This document shows, in pieces, positions 24,449-33,122 of a DNA stretch of 64,000 nucleotides. The DNA lies in NCBI GenBank assembly GCA_031553765.1, contig JAVBKY010000004.1:248001-312000 (forward strand), written 5' to 3'. The stretch's first letter is position 1. Every line of letters starts with the position of its first letter. The notes under the pieces are model-generated. The model saw nothing but the letters and a program-made list of their open reading frames with translations, did no database searches and had not been told where the DNA came from. The position numbers and the translations under genes were made by a program. This DNA comes from JAITMY01 sp031553765. GTDB lineage: Bacteria; Bacteroidota; Bacteroidia; Bacteroidales; UBA932.

Positions 24449-25513
24449 ATGCAAACTTGGAAATCAAACTGGGAAGAAAGCAAGAAACGCTACCTTGATT
24501 GGTGGAATCAAAAAGGAATAATTTTAACCATGTGGGAGCACATGGCTAAGGAAGGTGCACCATATGAAAACGTAGCTGCACCCGCTGCACCACGCGACCT
24601 CACGCAGCGCTGGTTCGACCCCGAATGGCGTGCCGATGAGCTGCACTACCAAATGTCGCGTAACTCCTATCTTGCCGATATTATTCCGGTTGCCAATACG
24701 CAGCTGGGTCCGGGTTCGCTGGCGGGAATTTTAGGAGCTGAACTTGAAGGCGGCCCCGATACTATTTGGATTAAGCACAACAGCGATTTTGGTGATGAAA
24801 TTGTTTTTGACGAAAACAACCAGTGGTGGCAAGCGCACCTCAACCTGCTTAAGGCATGTAAGCAGCGTGCACAAGGAAAGTACTACGTGGGCATGCCCGA
24901 CCTGATGGAGGGTTTGGATATTTTGGCTGCGCTGAAGGGTCCTGAAAATGTGCTGATGGATATGATTATGCGCCCCGAAGTGCTGGACGAACAGATGAAG
25001 AAAATCAATGAGATTTACTTCCCCGTTTTCGATCGCTTGTACGATATTATTAATGAAAACGGAGAGATGGCGTTTTGCTATTTTTCTATTTGGGCTCCCG
25101 ATAAGTGCAGCAAGCTGCAATCGGATATCTCCATCATGTTTTCGGAGGACGACTACCGCCGATTTGTACAGCCATACATTCGCGAGCAGTGCCAACGTAT
25201 TCCGTACACGCTATACCACCTCGATGGTGTGGGCGCCATGCGCCACCTCGATGCACTGCTTGAGGTAAAGGAGCTCAACGCTATTCAGTGGACACCCGGC
25301 GTGGGTGAACCGCAAGGCGGAGATCCTAAATGGTACGAGTTGTACAAAAAGATTTTAGCGGGTGGAAAATCGGTAATGGCAAACTGGGTAACGCTACCCG
25401 AGCTGCAACCGCTGTTGGATAATGTTGGCTGCAACGGTCTGCACATTTCAATGGATTGCAAAACGGAAAAGGAGATGGAAGACGCACAAAAAATCATTGA
25501 TAAATATAGATAA
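24449..25513 (+). CDS. uroporphyrinogen-decarboxylase-fold protein, zinc site altered
   Basis: The 354-residue protein belongs to the URO-D superfamily, which includes heme enzyme HemE and corrinoid-linked methyltransferases (MtaA, MtbA, CmuA). Position in a sugar locus argues against heme synthesis. Where methyltransferases carry His-x-Cys it has H257-L-D259, and a later Cys lies at C337 in SMDC, so the usual zinc site is changed. The first residues MQTW are shared with its partner at 27183. ATG 24449 is used because the upstream part of the frame is repeat DNA. The function is unknown; it may bind a methylated sugar or act as a partner subunit. Confidence 0.75.
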   Translation: MQTWKSNWEESKKRYLDWWNQKGIILTMWEHMAKEGAPYENVAAPAAPRDLTQRWFDPEWRADELHYQMSRNSYLADIIPVANTQLGPGSLAGILGAELEGGPDTIWIKHNSDFGDEIVFDENNQWWQAHLNLLKACKQRAQGKYYVGMPDLMEGLDILAALKGPENVLMDMIMRPEVLDEQMKKINEIYFPVFDRLYDIINENGEMAFCYFSIWAPDKCSKLQSDISIMFSEDDYRRFVQPYIREQCQRIPYTLYHLDGVGAMRHLDALLEVKELNAIQWTPGVGEPQGGDPKWYELYKKILAGGKSVMANWVTLPELQPLLDNVGCNGLHISMDCKTEKEMEDAQKIIDKYR

Positions 25514-25550
25514 AATGCGCTTCGCGCGATAAAAAGGATAAATGCATAAA

Positions 25551-25578
25551 TTGTAAACTATCACATTACCTATTTTTA
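25551..25578 (+). promoter_or_regulatory. possible promoter of the symporter gene
   Basis: TTG (25551-25553), 17 bp, TATTTTTA (25571-25578), one mismatch from the -7 consensus, 20 bp before the ATG. A short TGCGCTTCGCGCGATAAAA hairpin precedes it at 25515-25533. Confidence 0.35.
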
Positions 25579-25598
25579 CACACTAAAATTTTCTGCTT

Positions 25599-27161
25599 AT
25601 GGATAACATGTTAGGGCATTTTCAAACTCCCGACTACGTTACGATTGCAATTTATTTGCTCGTACTAATCGGTATTGGTTGTTGGGTAAGTTTTGGTGGA
25701 AAGAAAAACAAGAATGAAAATATGTTCCTGGCTGAGCGCTCGCTCAGGTGGCCGGCCATAGGACTTAACATGTGGGGCACCAACGTAGGTCCATCAATGC
25801 TGTTGGCTTCAGCCAGTGCCGGATTTACAACAGGAGTTGCATCGGGTAACTTTGCGTGGTATGCCTTTTTATTCATAATGATGCTGGCGGTAGTATTTGC
25901 TCCGCGGTACCTTGGTGCGAGAGTTTCAACGCTACCTGAATACATGGGTAAGCGCTTCGGACAATCTTCAAGAAATCTTTTGGCCTGGTACACGCTTATC
26001 ACCATTCTTATTTCATGGTTATCGCTAGGCCTATTTGCCGGGGGCATCATGGTGCAGCAGCTGCTGAACGTGCCCATTTGGGTTGCCATTATTATTATGG
26101 TGGTGCTGTCAACCGCGCTCACCGCAGCCGGGGGTTTGAAGGCCATTGCGTACACCAACGTTTTTCAAATGGTGCTACTCATCGTGGTTTCACTCATACT
26201 GGTAGCTATCGGCATATACAAGGTTGGCGGAGTATCGGAGCTTATTAGCCAAACTCCGGCACACTACTGGAACTTGTTCCAACCCAATTCGGATAAAGAC
26301 TTCCCGTGGTTGGCTATTATTTTAGGTTATCCAATAATGGGCGTGTGGTTTTGGTGTACAGAGCAATCAATGGTACAGTCGGTATTGGGTGCGAAAAATT
26401 TGAAAGAAGGGCAGCTCGGCGCCAGCTTTATTGGTTGGCTCAAAATTCTTGACGTGCCCTTGTTCATACTTCCGGGTATTATTTGTTTTGTACTGTATCC
26501 TCAGCTGGTCAACCCCGATGAGGCGTACCTCACACTTGTAACCAACCTTTTCCCAACAGGAATGAAGGGGTTGATTATTGTAGTACTTGTGGCAGCACTG
26601 GTGGGTAACGTAGGCTCATCACTCAACTCGGTAAGTACCGTGTTTACCATGGATATTTACCTGAAAAACAAACCCAATGCCAGCACTAAAGAGGTGATCA
26701 AAATTGGTCGCTGGGTAACGGTTGTAGGTGCAATAGTATCGGTGCTCATAGCATTGGCTATTGCCAACATTAAGGGGCTTAACCTGTTCAATATTTTCCA
26801 ATCGGTGCTCGGATTTCTAGCACCTCCCATGACCATCACCTTCCTGTTTGCCGTATTGTGGAAGAAAACATCGCGCCGGTCTATCGACATCGTGCTTACC
26901 GCAGGTGCCGTGCTGTGTCTTGCCATTGGAGTTCTATACTACCAGGGTTTGATTTTTGTTGGCGTACACTTCCTCTACCTATCTTTCTTCCTATCGGTAG
27001 CGTTGGCGTTATTCGTAATTCTTTACTCAATGTTTGACAAGAATGATGTTCCGGCTACATTGGAGCATGCAAAAACAAAAACAAGCCTCAGCGTAAAGCT
27101 GGCATGGATTATACTTACCATAGTAATGGTAGCGTTATATATAATTTTTAATGGACACTAA
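25599..27161 (+). CDS. sodium:solute symporter (SSS family), sugar type
   Basis: The 520-residue inner-membrane protein has about 14 hydrophobic segments. It opens with an SSS pattern (DYVTIAIYLLVLIGIGCWVS, then FLAERSLRWPAIGLNMWGTNVGPSMLL) and has GGLKAIAYTNVFQM and NVGSSLNSVSTVFTMDIY, typical of SGLT-like sugar cotransporters. It would bring a mono- or disaccharide into the cell with Na+. It is flanked by the two URO-D-fold genes, with only 21 bp to the downstream one, so the three probably form one unit. The substrate is unknown. Confidence 0.92.
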   Translation: MDNMLGHFQTPDYVTIAIYLLVLIGIGCWVSFGGKKNKNENMFLAERSLRWPAIGLNMWGTNVGPSMLLASASAGFTTGVASGNFAWYAFLFIMMLAVVFAPRYLGARVSTLPEYMGKRFGQSSRNLLAWYTLITILISWLSLGLFAGGIMVQQLLNVPIWVAIIIMVVLSTALTAAGGLKAIAYTNVFQMVLLIVVSLILVAIGIYKVGGVSELISQTPAHYWNLFQPNSDKDFPWLAIILGYPIMGVWFWCTEQSMVQSVLGAKNLKEGQLGASFIGWLKILDVPLFILPGIICFVLYPQLVNPDEAYLTLVTNLFPTGMKGLIIVVLVAALVGNVGSSLNSVSTVFTMDIYLKNKPNASTKEVIKIGRWVTVVGAIVSVLIALAIANIKGLNLFNIFQSVLGFLAPPMTITFLFAVLWKKTSRRSIDIVLTAGAVLCLAIGVLYYQGLIFVGVHFLYLSFFLSVALALFVILYSMFDKNDVPATLEHAKTKTSLSVKLAWIILTIVMVALYIIFNGH

Positions 27162-27182
27162 AATAATTACGAATAAAAAGTT

Positions 27183-28181
27183 ATGCAAACATGGATTAAT
27201 AATATTCTGTCGGGAGATAAGCGCGTGGCCATCCCTATCATGACGCACCCGGGAATTGAATTTATAGGTAAAAGTGTAAAGGATGCCGTAACGGATGGCA
27301 ACGTGCATTTCGCGGCAATTAAAGCGCTGTACGAAAACTATCCGCTATCGGACGCAGCCACCACTATCATGGATTTGACGGTAGAATCTGAGGCTTTCGG
27401 TGCTGATATTTCATTCCCCGAGGATGAAGTGCCAAGCGTAACCAACCGCTTAGTGGCAACTATGGAGGATGTACAAAAGTTGGCTATACCCGACATTTCA
27501 GCAGGACGTGTACCTCAGTATTTGCTCGCAAGCAAACTCGCTGCAGAGTACATTAGCGACAAACCCGTACTTAGCGGCTGCATTGGCCCCTACTCGCTTG
27601 CCGGACGCTTGTTCGACATGACGGAGATAATGATGGCGCTATACACCGAACCTGATACGGTGAAGTTGTTGTTAGAAAAATGCACAGAGTTTCTTATGGC
27701 CTACTGCAAGGCAATAAAGGCTACAGGTGTGCAGGGCGTGGTAATGGCCGAGCCTGCGGCAGGACTACTCTCCAACGAGGATTGCCAACAGTACTCTTCG
27801 GTGTACGTAAAGCAAATTGTGGATGCCGTGCAGGATGATAATTTTGCTGTAATTCTTCACAACTGTGGTAACGGTGGACACTGCACCTCTGCCATGGTGT
27901 ACACAGGTTCGGCAGGCTACCACTTCGGCAACAAAATGGATATGGTGCAGGCGTTGCGCGAGTGCCCTTCCAACTCTCTTGTGATGGGAAACCTTGACCC
28001 TGTGGCTGTATTCAAGCAAAGTACTTCCGAGGAGGTAAAACAAAAAACGCACGAACTGCTGGAGCATACCCGCACGCACAAAAACTTTGTCATCTCATCA
28101 GGCTGTGATACGCCACCTCATACACCGTTGAAAAATATTGAGGCGTTTTATGAGGCGGTAAAAGAGTATAACGAGCAATAA
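27183..28181 (+). CDS. MtaA/CmuA-like methyltransferase of the URO-D fold
   Basis: The 332-residue protein retains the zinc ligands of corrinoid-dependent methyltransferases: H226-N-C228 in ILHNCGNGGHC and C308 in SSGCDTPPHTP. Enzymes of this group move a methyl group from a methylated corrinoid protein to a thiol or other acceptor. It follows the symporter by 21 bp and shares the N-terminus MQTW with the URO-D-like protein at 24449. No corrinoid protein or activase gene is in the window. Methyl groups could come from methanol freed by the CE8 enzymes or from O-methylated sugars. The gene ends one base before the convergent methyltransferase gene. Confidence 0.82.
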   Translation: MQTWINNILSGDKRVAIPIMTHPGIEFIGKSVKDAVTDGNVHFAAIKALYENYPLSDAATTIMDLTVESEAFGADISFPEDEVPSVTNRLVATMEDVQKLAIPDISAGRVPQYLLASKLAAEYISDKPVLSGCIGPYSLAGRLFDMTEIMMALYTEPDTVKLLLEKCTEFLMAYCKAIKATGVQGVVMAEPAAGLLSNEDCQQYSSVYVKQIVDAVQDDNFAVILHNCGNGGHCTSAMVYTGSAGYHFGNKMDMVQALRECPSNSLVMGNLDPVAVFKQSTSEEVKQKTHELLEHTRTHKNFVISSGCDTPPHTPLKNIEAFYEAVKEYNEQ

Positions 28182-29399
28182 TTACAACGCTTTGAGCGTT
28201 TTTACCACCCTGCGTTCTCCATTGTAAAAGGTGGCGGCAAACAAATAAACGTTGCCGCCATCTTTTATTTTATACTTTTTACGAATATCTGCAACGCTAA
28301 CAGGAAAGTTGCGCACAGCAATATTCGCCATCATGTCAGGTAAATAAAATTTTAACTCAGCATCATTTAGAGCAAATGTTTGCTGCACCTCAAAAATACG
28401 ACCGGGGAAATCCGAAATAAGAGTATCGGATGTGTAGAGGTGTGTATCTGGGTGTAATTTTTGCAATGCAAAACGTATGCATGGCAACTTAAATGCACCA
28501 GCCTTGAGCAGGCTCACATTAGGTTCGTACAGGTATCGCTTAGGCTGTTCCGCATATTGAGAAGTTGCCGAATTTTCCTCCTCCAACGTAAAATCAAACT
28601 GCTGCATCTCATCCACCCTAATATTTACACAACGAATAAGCGGACGACTCTCCTCCTTTTTGCAAACAAACAGCAACTCCTTGCACTCGTTTTTCACAGC
28701 CACCACATGCACCTCTGTCACCAACTTCAACTCCCGCAACGCTTGCACAATATCAAGCATTGGTGAGGCTTTAAGCACTACTTCATCAGCCTTGGAGAAG
28801 AAAAAATCCAGATACTCCAAAACATTCGGTTCACAATCAGCAAGGCGTACTACCTTGTTTTTGTTACTGTCACGACGAGCCGGATCAAGATAGATAGCAT
28901 CAAAATGTTGTGAAGTATTCTGCAAAAATTGAACACCATCACCACAGCGCGTAGCCACATTGTACGCCGATAGAGCAGCAAAATTATGTTGCGCTATATT
29001 GCTGAGTTCTTCACCTCTTTCCACATAATCTACCGATGTAGCATGTTGCGAAATGTAGTAAGCATCTATACCAAGTCCTCCTGTAATATCAACAACCGAT
29101 TTACTATTAAAAAGCAAAGATTTGTATGCCGCCGTTGATTCTGAAGAGCATTGTTCCATAGATAGTTGAGAGGGAAAAATAAAATCGGGACAAGCTGCAA
29201 GAGTTGGTAGTTTACCCTGCGCTTTTTGCCACCCTTCTATCTGCCGAACAGCAAATTTTATATCAACACCCTGCGGTGCTTTACGCAACAACAATTGCTT
29301 CGTGTCATCATTCAGGTGGTCACGAATAAAATCTTTCGTAGTATCGTTAAGCGAAGAATTATGCAAGACAAGATAGTTTAAACACTCTACACAAAACAC
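28182..29399 (-). CDS. class I SAM methyltransferase with THUMP-like domain
   Basis: The 405-residue protein has a Rossmann methyltransferase core (VVDITGGLGIDAYYISQ near residue 110, YLDPARRD near 170) followed by a C-terminal THUMP-like region (about 320-400, NFPVSVADIRKKYKIKDGGNVYLFAATFYNGERRVV). Such proteins are widespread in Bacteroidota and presumed RNA-modifying, but the target is not known. It overlaps the DUF554 gene by 13 bp, so the two are translationally coupled. Confidence 0.85.
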   Translation of the reverse strand: MFCVECLNYLVLHNSSLNDTTKDFIRDHLNDDTKQLLLRKAPQGVDIKFAVRQIEGWQKAQGKLPTLAACPDFIFPSQLSMEQCSSESTAAYKSLLFNSKSVVDITGGLGIDAYYISQHATSVDYVERGEELSNIAQHNFAALSAYNVATRCGDGVQFLQNTSQHFDAIYLDPARRDSNKNKVVRLADCEPNVLEYLDFFFSKADEVVLKASPMLDIVQALRELKLVTEVHVVAVKNECKELLFVCKKEESRPLIRCVNIRVDEMQQFDFTLEEENSATSQYAEQPKRYLYEPNVSLLKAGAFKLPCIRFALQKLHPDTHLYTSDTLISDFPGRIFEVQQTFALNDAELKFYLPDMMANIAVRNFPVSVADIRKKYKIKDGGNVYLFAATFYNGERRVVKTLKAL

Positions 29400-30064
29400 A
29401 TAAACACATACGCTATAACTAAGGCCGGCAGCATGTTTACCACCTTAATATTGCGCAAGCCTATAATCTGCATTCCCAACGCAATGAGCAGAACACCACC
29501 CACAGCAGTAACTTCTATTATGTAATTCGGTTGTAAAAAATTACCAATACACATGGCCAAAAGCGTAATGCCACCTTGAAAAATGAGTAGCGGAATTACC
29601 GAAAAGAGAACTCCCCAACCAAAAGCTGAAGCAAACATTATGGAGCAAAAACCATCCATCATGGCTTTGGTAAGCAACAAATCGGATGTGTGGCCGGTCA
29701 AACCCTCCTCAATAGGACCAAGTATAGACATGGCTCCCACACAGTACAGTAGGAAGGCGGTAACCAACCCCTCCGTAAACTTTTCTTCGCGCATGTGAAT
29801 TTTTTCTTTAAACCATTCTCCAAAATTCTGCAAGCGATCGTGCAACCGCATCCACTCGCCCAGCAACGCTCCTATCACAAGGCTTACGCCCACCACCATT
29901 AGGTGCTCAGTTTTTACGGCCATAGTAATGCCGATAAGAATGGTGAATAACCCCGCCGCCTGAAAAAATATTTTCACGTAGCGCTGATTCAACCTCGACT
30001 TTATGAGAATACCTATAAGGCTCCCCACTATAACAGTTGCCACATTGGCTAAAGTTCCTAACAC
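29387..30064 (-). CDS. DUF554 (YdfK-like) membrane protein
   Basis: The 225-residue protein has about seven hydrophobic segments and a charged loop (LGEWMRLHDRLQNFGEWFKEKI, about 86-110), matching DUF554. The start MLGTLANVATVIVGSLIGI is typical of the family. Its function is unknown; a transport role is presumed. It is the first gene of a two-gene unit. Confidence 0.88.
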   Translation of the reverse strand: MLGTLANVATVIVGSLIGILIKSRLNQRYVKIFFQAAGLFTILIGITMAVKTEHLMVVGVSLVIGALLGEWMRLHDRLQNFGEWFKEKIHMREEKFTEGLVTAFLLYCVGAMSILGPIEEGLTGHTSDLLLTKAMMDGFCSIMFASAFGWGVLFSVIPLLIFQGGITLLAMCIGNFLQPNYIIEVTAVGGVLLIALGMQIIGLRNIKVVNMLPALVIAYVFMCFV

Positions 30065-30090
30065 AACATACGATGTTTAATGATATTGCA

Positions 30091-30098
30091 CAAAAATA
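30091..30098 (-). promoter_or_regulatory. -7 element of the DUF554 gene
   Basis: The minus strand reads TATTTTTG, 26 bp before the ATG. No matching -33 element was found. Confidence 0.5.
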
Positions 30099-30220
30099 CA
30101 CAAAACAACGTCGAGTTAAAAATGATTGAAAAAATAAATACAAAAATCATAAACTACTAAAAAACACATATTTACATAAAATAAGATATGAACAAATTAA
30201 AAAAACTCCCCATTTTTTCC

Positions 30221-30228
30221 TATCTTTG
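30221..30228 (+). promoter_or_regulatory. -7 element upstream of parE
   Basis: TATCTTTG, a perfect TAnnTTTG. The leader to parE would be about 140 nt and contains the 30272-30323 repeat. This 308-bp spacer (30065-30372) also holds short CAATTTTCAATTCTCAATTT units and no gene. Confidence 0.55.
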
Positions 30229-30271
30229 TTAGTTACCACCGTATAAAACGGCACATGTTAGCCGACACAAC

Positions 30272-30323
30272 GCCGCACACCTGCCCGTCCGGTCAGGCGG
30301 GCTTCGACAAGTTCAGCATGACA
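30272..30323. repeat. GCCGCACACCTGCCCG intergenic repeat
   Basis: A GC-rich segment with CCTGCCCG/CGGGC-type pairing and GCTTCGACAAGTTCAGCATG. An inverted copy is at 37165-37216. Confidence 0.75.
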
Positions 30324-30372
30324 ACCCGCGGAGGTAACTCTCAATTTTCAATTCTCAATTTTTAATTGGTTA

Positions 30373-32256
30373 ATGGATTCAGCAGCACTCTCGAACTACA
30401 CCGACGACAACATCAAAACCCTCGACTGGCAGGAGCACATTCGTCGTCGTCCCGGCATGTACATTGGCAAGCTGGGCGATGGTACTTCGCCCGATGATGG
30501 TATTTACATCCTGCTCAAGGAGGTACTCGACAACTCTATTGACGAGTTCGCCATGGGCTTCGGTAAGCGCATCGACATTAAGATTGGCGAAGATGGTGCG
30601 GTAATTGTTCGTGACTTTGGTCGTGGTATCCCCCTCGGCAAGGTAATTGACGTTGCCAGCAAAATGAACACCGGCGCCAAGTACGATAGCAAAGCATTTA
30701 AGAAATCTGTGGGGTTAAACGGCGTTGGTATCAAGGCCGTGAATGCGCTTTCATCGCACTTCGATATTCGCGCATTCCGTGAAGGACAAATGGCGGGTGG
30801 CTACTTCAGCAAGGGCATACTCAACAAGGAGCATAAGCTGTCGGCCAGCAGTGAGGCCAATGGCACCATGACTTCGTTCATCCCCGACGAAGAGTTGTTC
30901 GGCACCTACAAGTTCAACATGGACTACGTGGAAAGCATGCTGCGCAACTACACGTACCTCAACGCAGGGCTTATCATTTCGCTCAACGGCGCAGAGTTTG
31001 TTTCCAAAAACGGGCTGCTCGATTTGCTTAACGAAAACCTTGGTGAAGCTCCTCTCTACGAGCCCATTCACCTCAAGGGAACCGACATTGAAATTACGCT
31101 TACGCACAGCAACGAGTATGGTGAAACCTACTTTTCGTTTGTCAACGGACAGCACACCACCCAAGGTGGTACGCACCTCGTAGCGTTTAAGGAGGCCATT
31201 GTTCGTACCATAAAAGAGTTTTTGAAAAAAGATTTCGAACCATCCGATGTGCGTGGCTCCATTGTGGCAGCCGTGAGCGTAAAGGTGGAAGAACCCGTAT
31301 TTGAGAGCCAAACCAAAACAAAGCTTGGCTCAAAAGATATGGGACCTAACGGTCCATCCGTGCGTAACTTTATTCTTGACTTTGTACAGGAGGCGCTGGA
31401 TAACTTCCTGCACAAGCACTCAAGCGTAGCCGAGGCTATTCTCAAAAAAATTCTTGAAAACGAAAAGGACCGCAAAGCTATTTCGGGCATACAGAAGTTG
31501 GCACGTGAGCGTGCAAAAAAATCCAGCCTGCACAACCGCAAGCTGCGCGACTGCCGCGTACACTACACCGACAGCAAGAATGAAAAAGCCGATAAATCTA
31601 CCCTTTTCATCACCGAGGGAGACTCGGCCAGCGGCTCCATCACCAAGAGCCGTGATGTGAATACACAAGGGGTATTCAGCCTTCGCGGTAAGCCACTCAA
31701 CACATTTGGTCTTACAAAAAAAGTGGTGTACGAAAACGAGGACTTCAACCTGCTCCAAGCCGCGTTAGATATTGAAGAAAGCATTGACGGGCTGCGCTAC
31801 AATCGCGTGGTGGTGGCAACCGATGCCGACGTGGACGGTATGCACATTCGCTTGTTGCTCATCACCTTTTTCCTGCAGTTTTTCCCCGATATAATCAGGC
31901 AAAATCACCTGTACATACTACAAACACCGCTGTTCCGCGTACGCAATAAAAAGGAAACCATATACTGCTATAGCGAGGAAGAAAAAGCAAAAGCCATAAA
32001 GAAGTTGGGTGCGAAACCCGAGATTACCCGATTCAAAGGTCTCGGTGAAATTTCACCCGATGAGTTCCGCGAATTCATTACCGAAGACAACATTCGTCTC
32101 GATCCCGTGCGTCTCACCAAGGACGATTTAATACATGACTTGCTCGAGTTTTACATGGGTAAAAACACGCAGGATAGGCAAATGTTCATCATCGACAACC
32201 TGAGAGTGGAAGAGGCGCTGGAGGCTACCGAAAAAGAAGAAATCGTAGAAGGGTAA
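30373..32256 (+). CDS. parE: DNA topoisomerase IV subunit B (ParE)
   Basis: ParE is the ATPase subunit of the decatenating type IIA topoisomerase. The 627-residue protein has the GHKL ATPase motifs (N54 in LKEVLDNSIDEF, DFGRGIP, GLNGVGIKAVNAL), a transducer, and a Toprim domain with EGDSASGS and DADVDGMHI. It ends near the C-terminal GyrB-like domain. The short length, without the extra insert of GyrB, and the nearby parC support ParE rather than GyrB. A nitroreductase gene lies between parE and parC. Confidence 0.93.
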   Translation: MDSAALSNYTDDNIKTLDWQEHIRRRPGMYIGKLGDGTSPDDGIYILLKEVLDNSIDEFAMGFGKRIDIKIGEDGAVIVRDFGRGIPLGKVIDVASKMNTGAKYDSKAFKKSVGLNGVGIKAVNALSSHFDIRAFREGQMAGGYFSKGILNKEHKLSASSEANGTMTSFIPDEELFGTYKFNMDYVESMLRNYTYLNAGLIISLNGAEFVSKNGLLDLLNENLGEAPLYEPIHLKGTDIEITLTHSNEYGETYFSFVNGQHTTQGGTHLVAFKEAIVRTIKEFLKKDFEPSDVRGSIVAAVSVKVEEPVFESQTKTKLGSKDMGPNGPSVRNFILDFVQEALDNFLHKHSSVAEAILKKILENEKDRKAISGIQKLARERAKKSSLHNRKLRDCRVHYTDSKNEKADKSTLFITEGDSASGSITKSRDVNTQGVFSLRGKPLNTFGLTKKVVYENEDFNLLQAALDIEESIDGLRYNRVVVATDADVDGMHIRLLLITFFLQFFPDIIRQNHLYILQTPLFRVRNKKETIYCYSEEEKAKAIKKLGAKPEITRFKGLGEISPDEFREFITEDNIRLDPVRLTKDDLIHDLLEFYMGKNTQDRQMFIIDNLRVEEALEATEKEEIVEG

Positions 32257-32261
32257 GAGTT

Positions 32262-32400
32262 CCACTTAAGGCGGAACGATAAAATATCCCGCAAAGCGGG
32301 ATGATAAAAAGATAAATATTTGCTTCGCAAATGATAAAAAACACAGAAGCAACTTTTATCATTTTATCGCGAAGCATTTATCGCGCGTAGCGCAATTTAT
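32262..32400. repeat. cluster of small GATAAAA-linked hairpins
   Basis: Hairpins TCCCGCAAAGCGGGA, ATTTGCTTCGCAAAT and TCGCGCGTAGCGCAA are joined by GATAAAA or TTTTATC links. A single unit of the same style is at 25512-25545. Confidence 0.6.
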
Positions 32401-32412
32401 CAATATAATCAT

Positions 32413-33039
32413 ATGAAAAGAATAAATATCTACCAAGTCACCACCCTGCTTCTCGCCCTTGCATTTATTGCATTAGCGTATAGCAAGGTAGGCTCAAACA
32501 ACGAAACTGCCATGGATAAGAAAACCGCCGTACTGGAAACCATTCACAACCGCAAAAGCGTGCGCCGCTATACCGAGCGCCCCGTGAGCAAGGAGGATTT
32601 GATGACGCTTGTAAAGGCAGGCATGGCCGCGCCCAGCGCAAAAAATGTGCAATCGTGGGCATTTGTAATTGTGACTAATCGCACCGCTTTAGACGCCATA
32701 GCGGAGCAGCTACCTTTTGCAAAAATGCTTAAGCAAGCCTCATCTGCCATTGTGGTTTGCGGCGATATGACCAAGGTAGACGACCCTGCGAAAAGCCTAT
32801 GGTATCAGGATTGCTCGGCTGCCGCTGAAAACATTTTACTTGCCGCCGAAGCCATGGATTTGGGTGCAGTGTGGACAGCCGCCTACCCTTACGAAGACCG
32901 CATGAAAGTAGTGCGCGAAGCGCTCTCATTGCCTGAAACCACCATTCCGCTTAACGTAATACCCGTGGGCTATCCCGCTGGCGAAGATAAACCGCGAGAC
33001 AAGTGGAAGGAGGAGAATGTAAGATGGGAAAAATGGTAA
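32413..33039 (+). CDS. membrane-anchored nitroreductase family protein
   Basis: The 208-residue FMN-dependent nitroreductase fold begins at about residue 38 (VLETIHNRKSVRRYTERPVSKEDL, an FMN-phosphate binding start), with GMAAPSAKNVQSWAFVIVTNR and a C-terminal PLNVIPVGYPAGE. Residues 7-25 are a hydrophobic anchor or signal, unusual for this mostly cytoplasmic family. The substrate is unknown. It lies between parE and parC on the same strand. Confidence 0.85.
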   Translation: MKRINIYQVTTLLLALAFIALAYSKVGSNNETAMDKKTAVLETIHNRKSVRRYTERPVSKEDLMTLVKAGMAAPSAKNVQSWAFVIVTNRTALDAIAEQLPFAKMLKQASSAIVVCGDMTKVDDPAKSLWYQDCSAAAENILLAAEAMDLGAVWTAAYPYEDRMKVVREALSLPETTIPLNVIPVGYPAGEDKPRDKWKEENVRWEKW

Positions 33040-33122
33040 CAATAAATTGATAACGGACAACGGACAATGAATAATTGAATTTCACTGTCCATTATCCATT
33101 GTCAACTGTCAATTGAGTATTT
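33040..33122. repeat. CAACTGTCAATTG / GGACAATG short repeat spacer
   Basis: The spacer contains tandem GATAACGGACAACGGACAATG and CCATTATCCATTGTCAACTG, which can pair. The same style occurs at 61821-61870. Confidence 0.6.

Noticed and set aside
24449..25513. HemE, the heme enzyme
   Set aside because: The gene sits in a sugar locus next to a symporter and a methyltransferase-like paralogue, with no other heme gene present.
30373..32256. gyrB instead of parE
   Set aside because: The short length and the nearby parC with a parC-type active site favour ParE; no gyrA is near.
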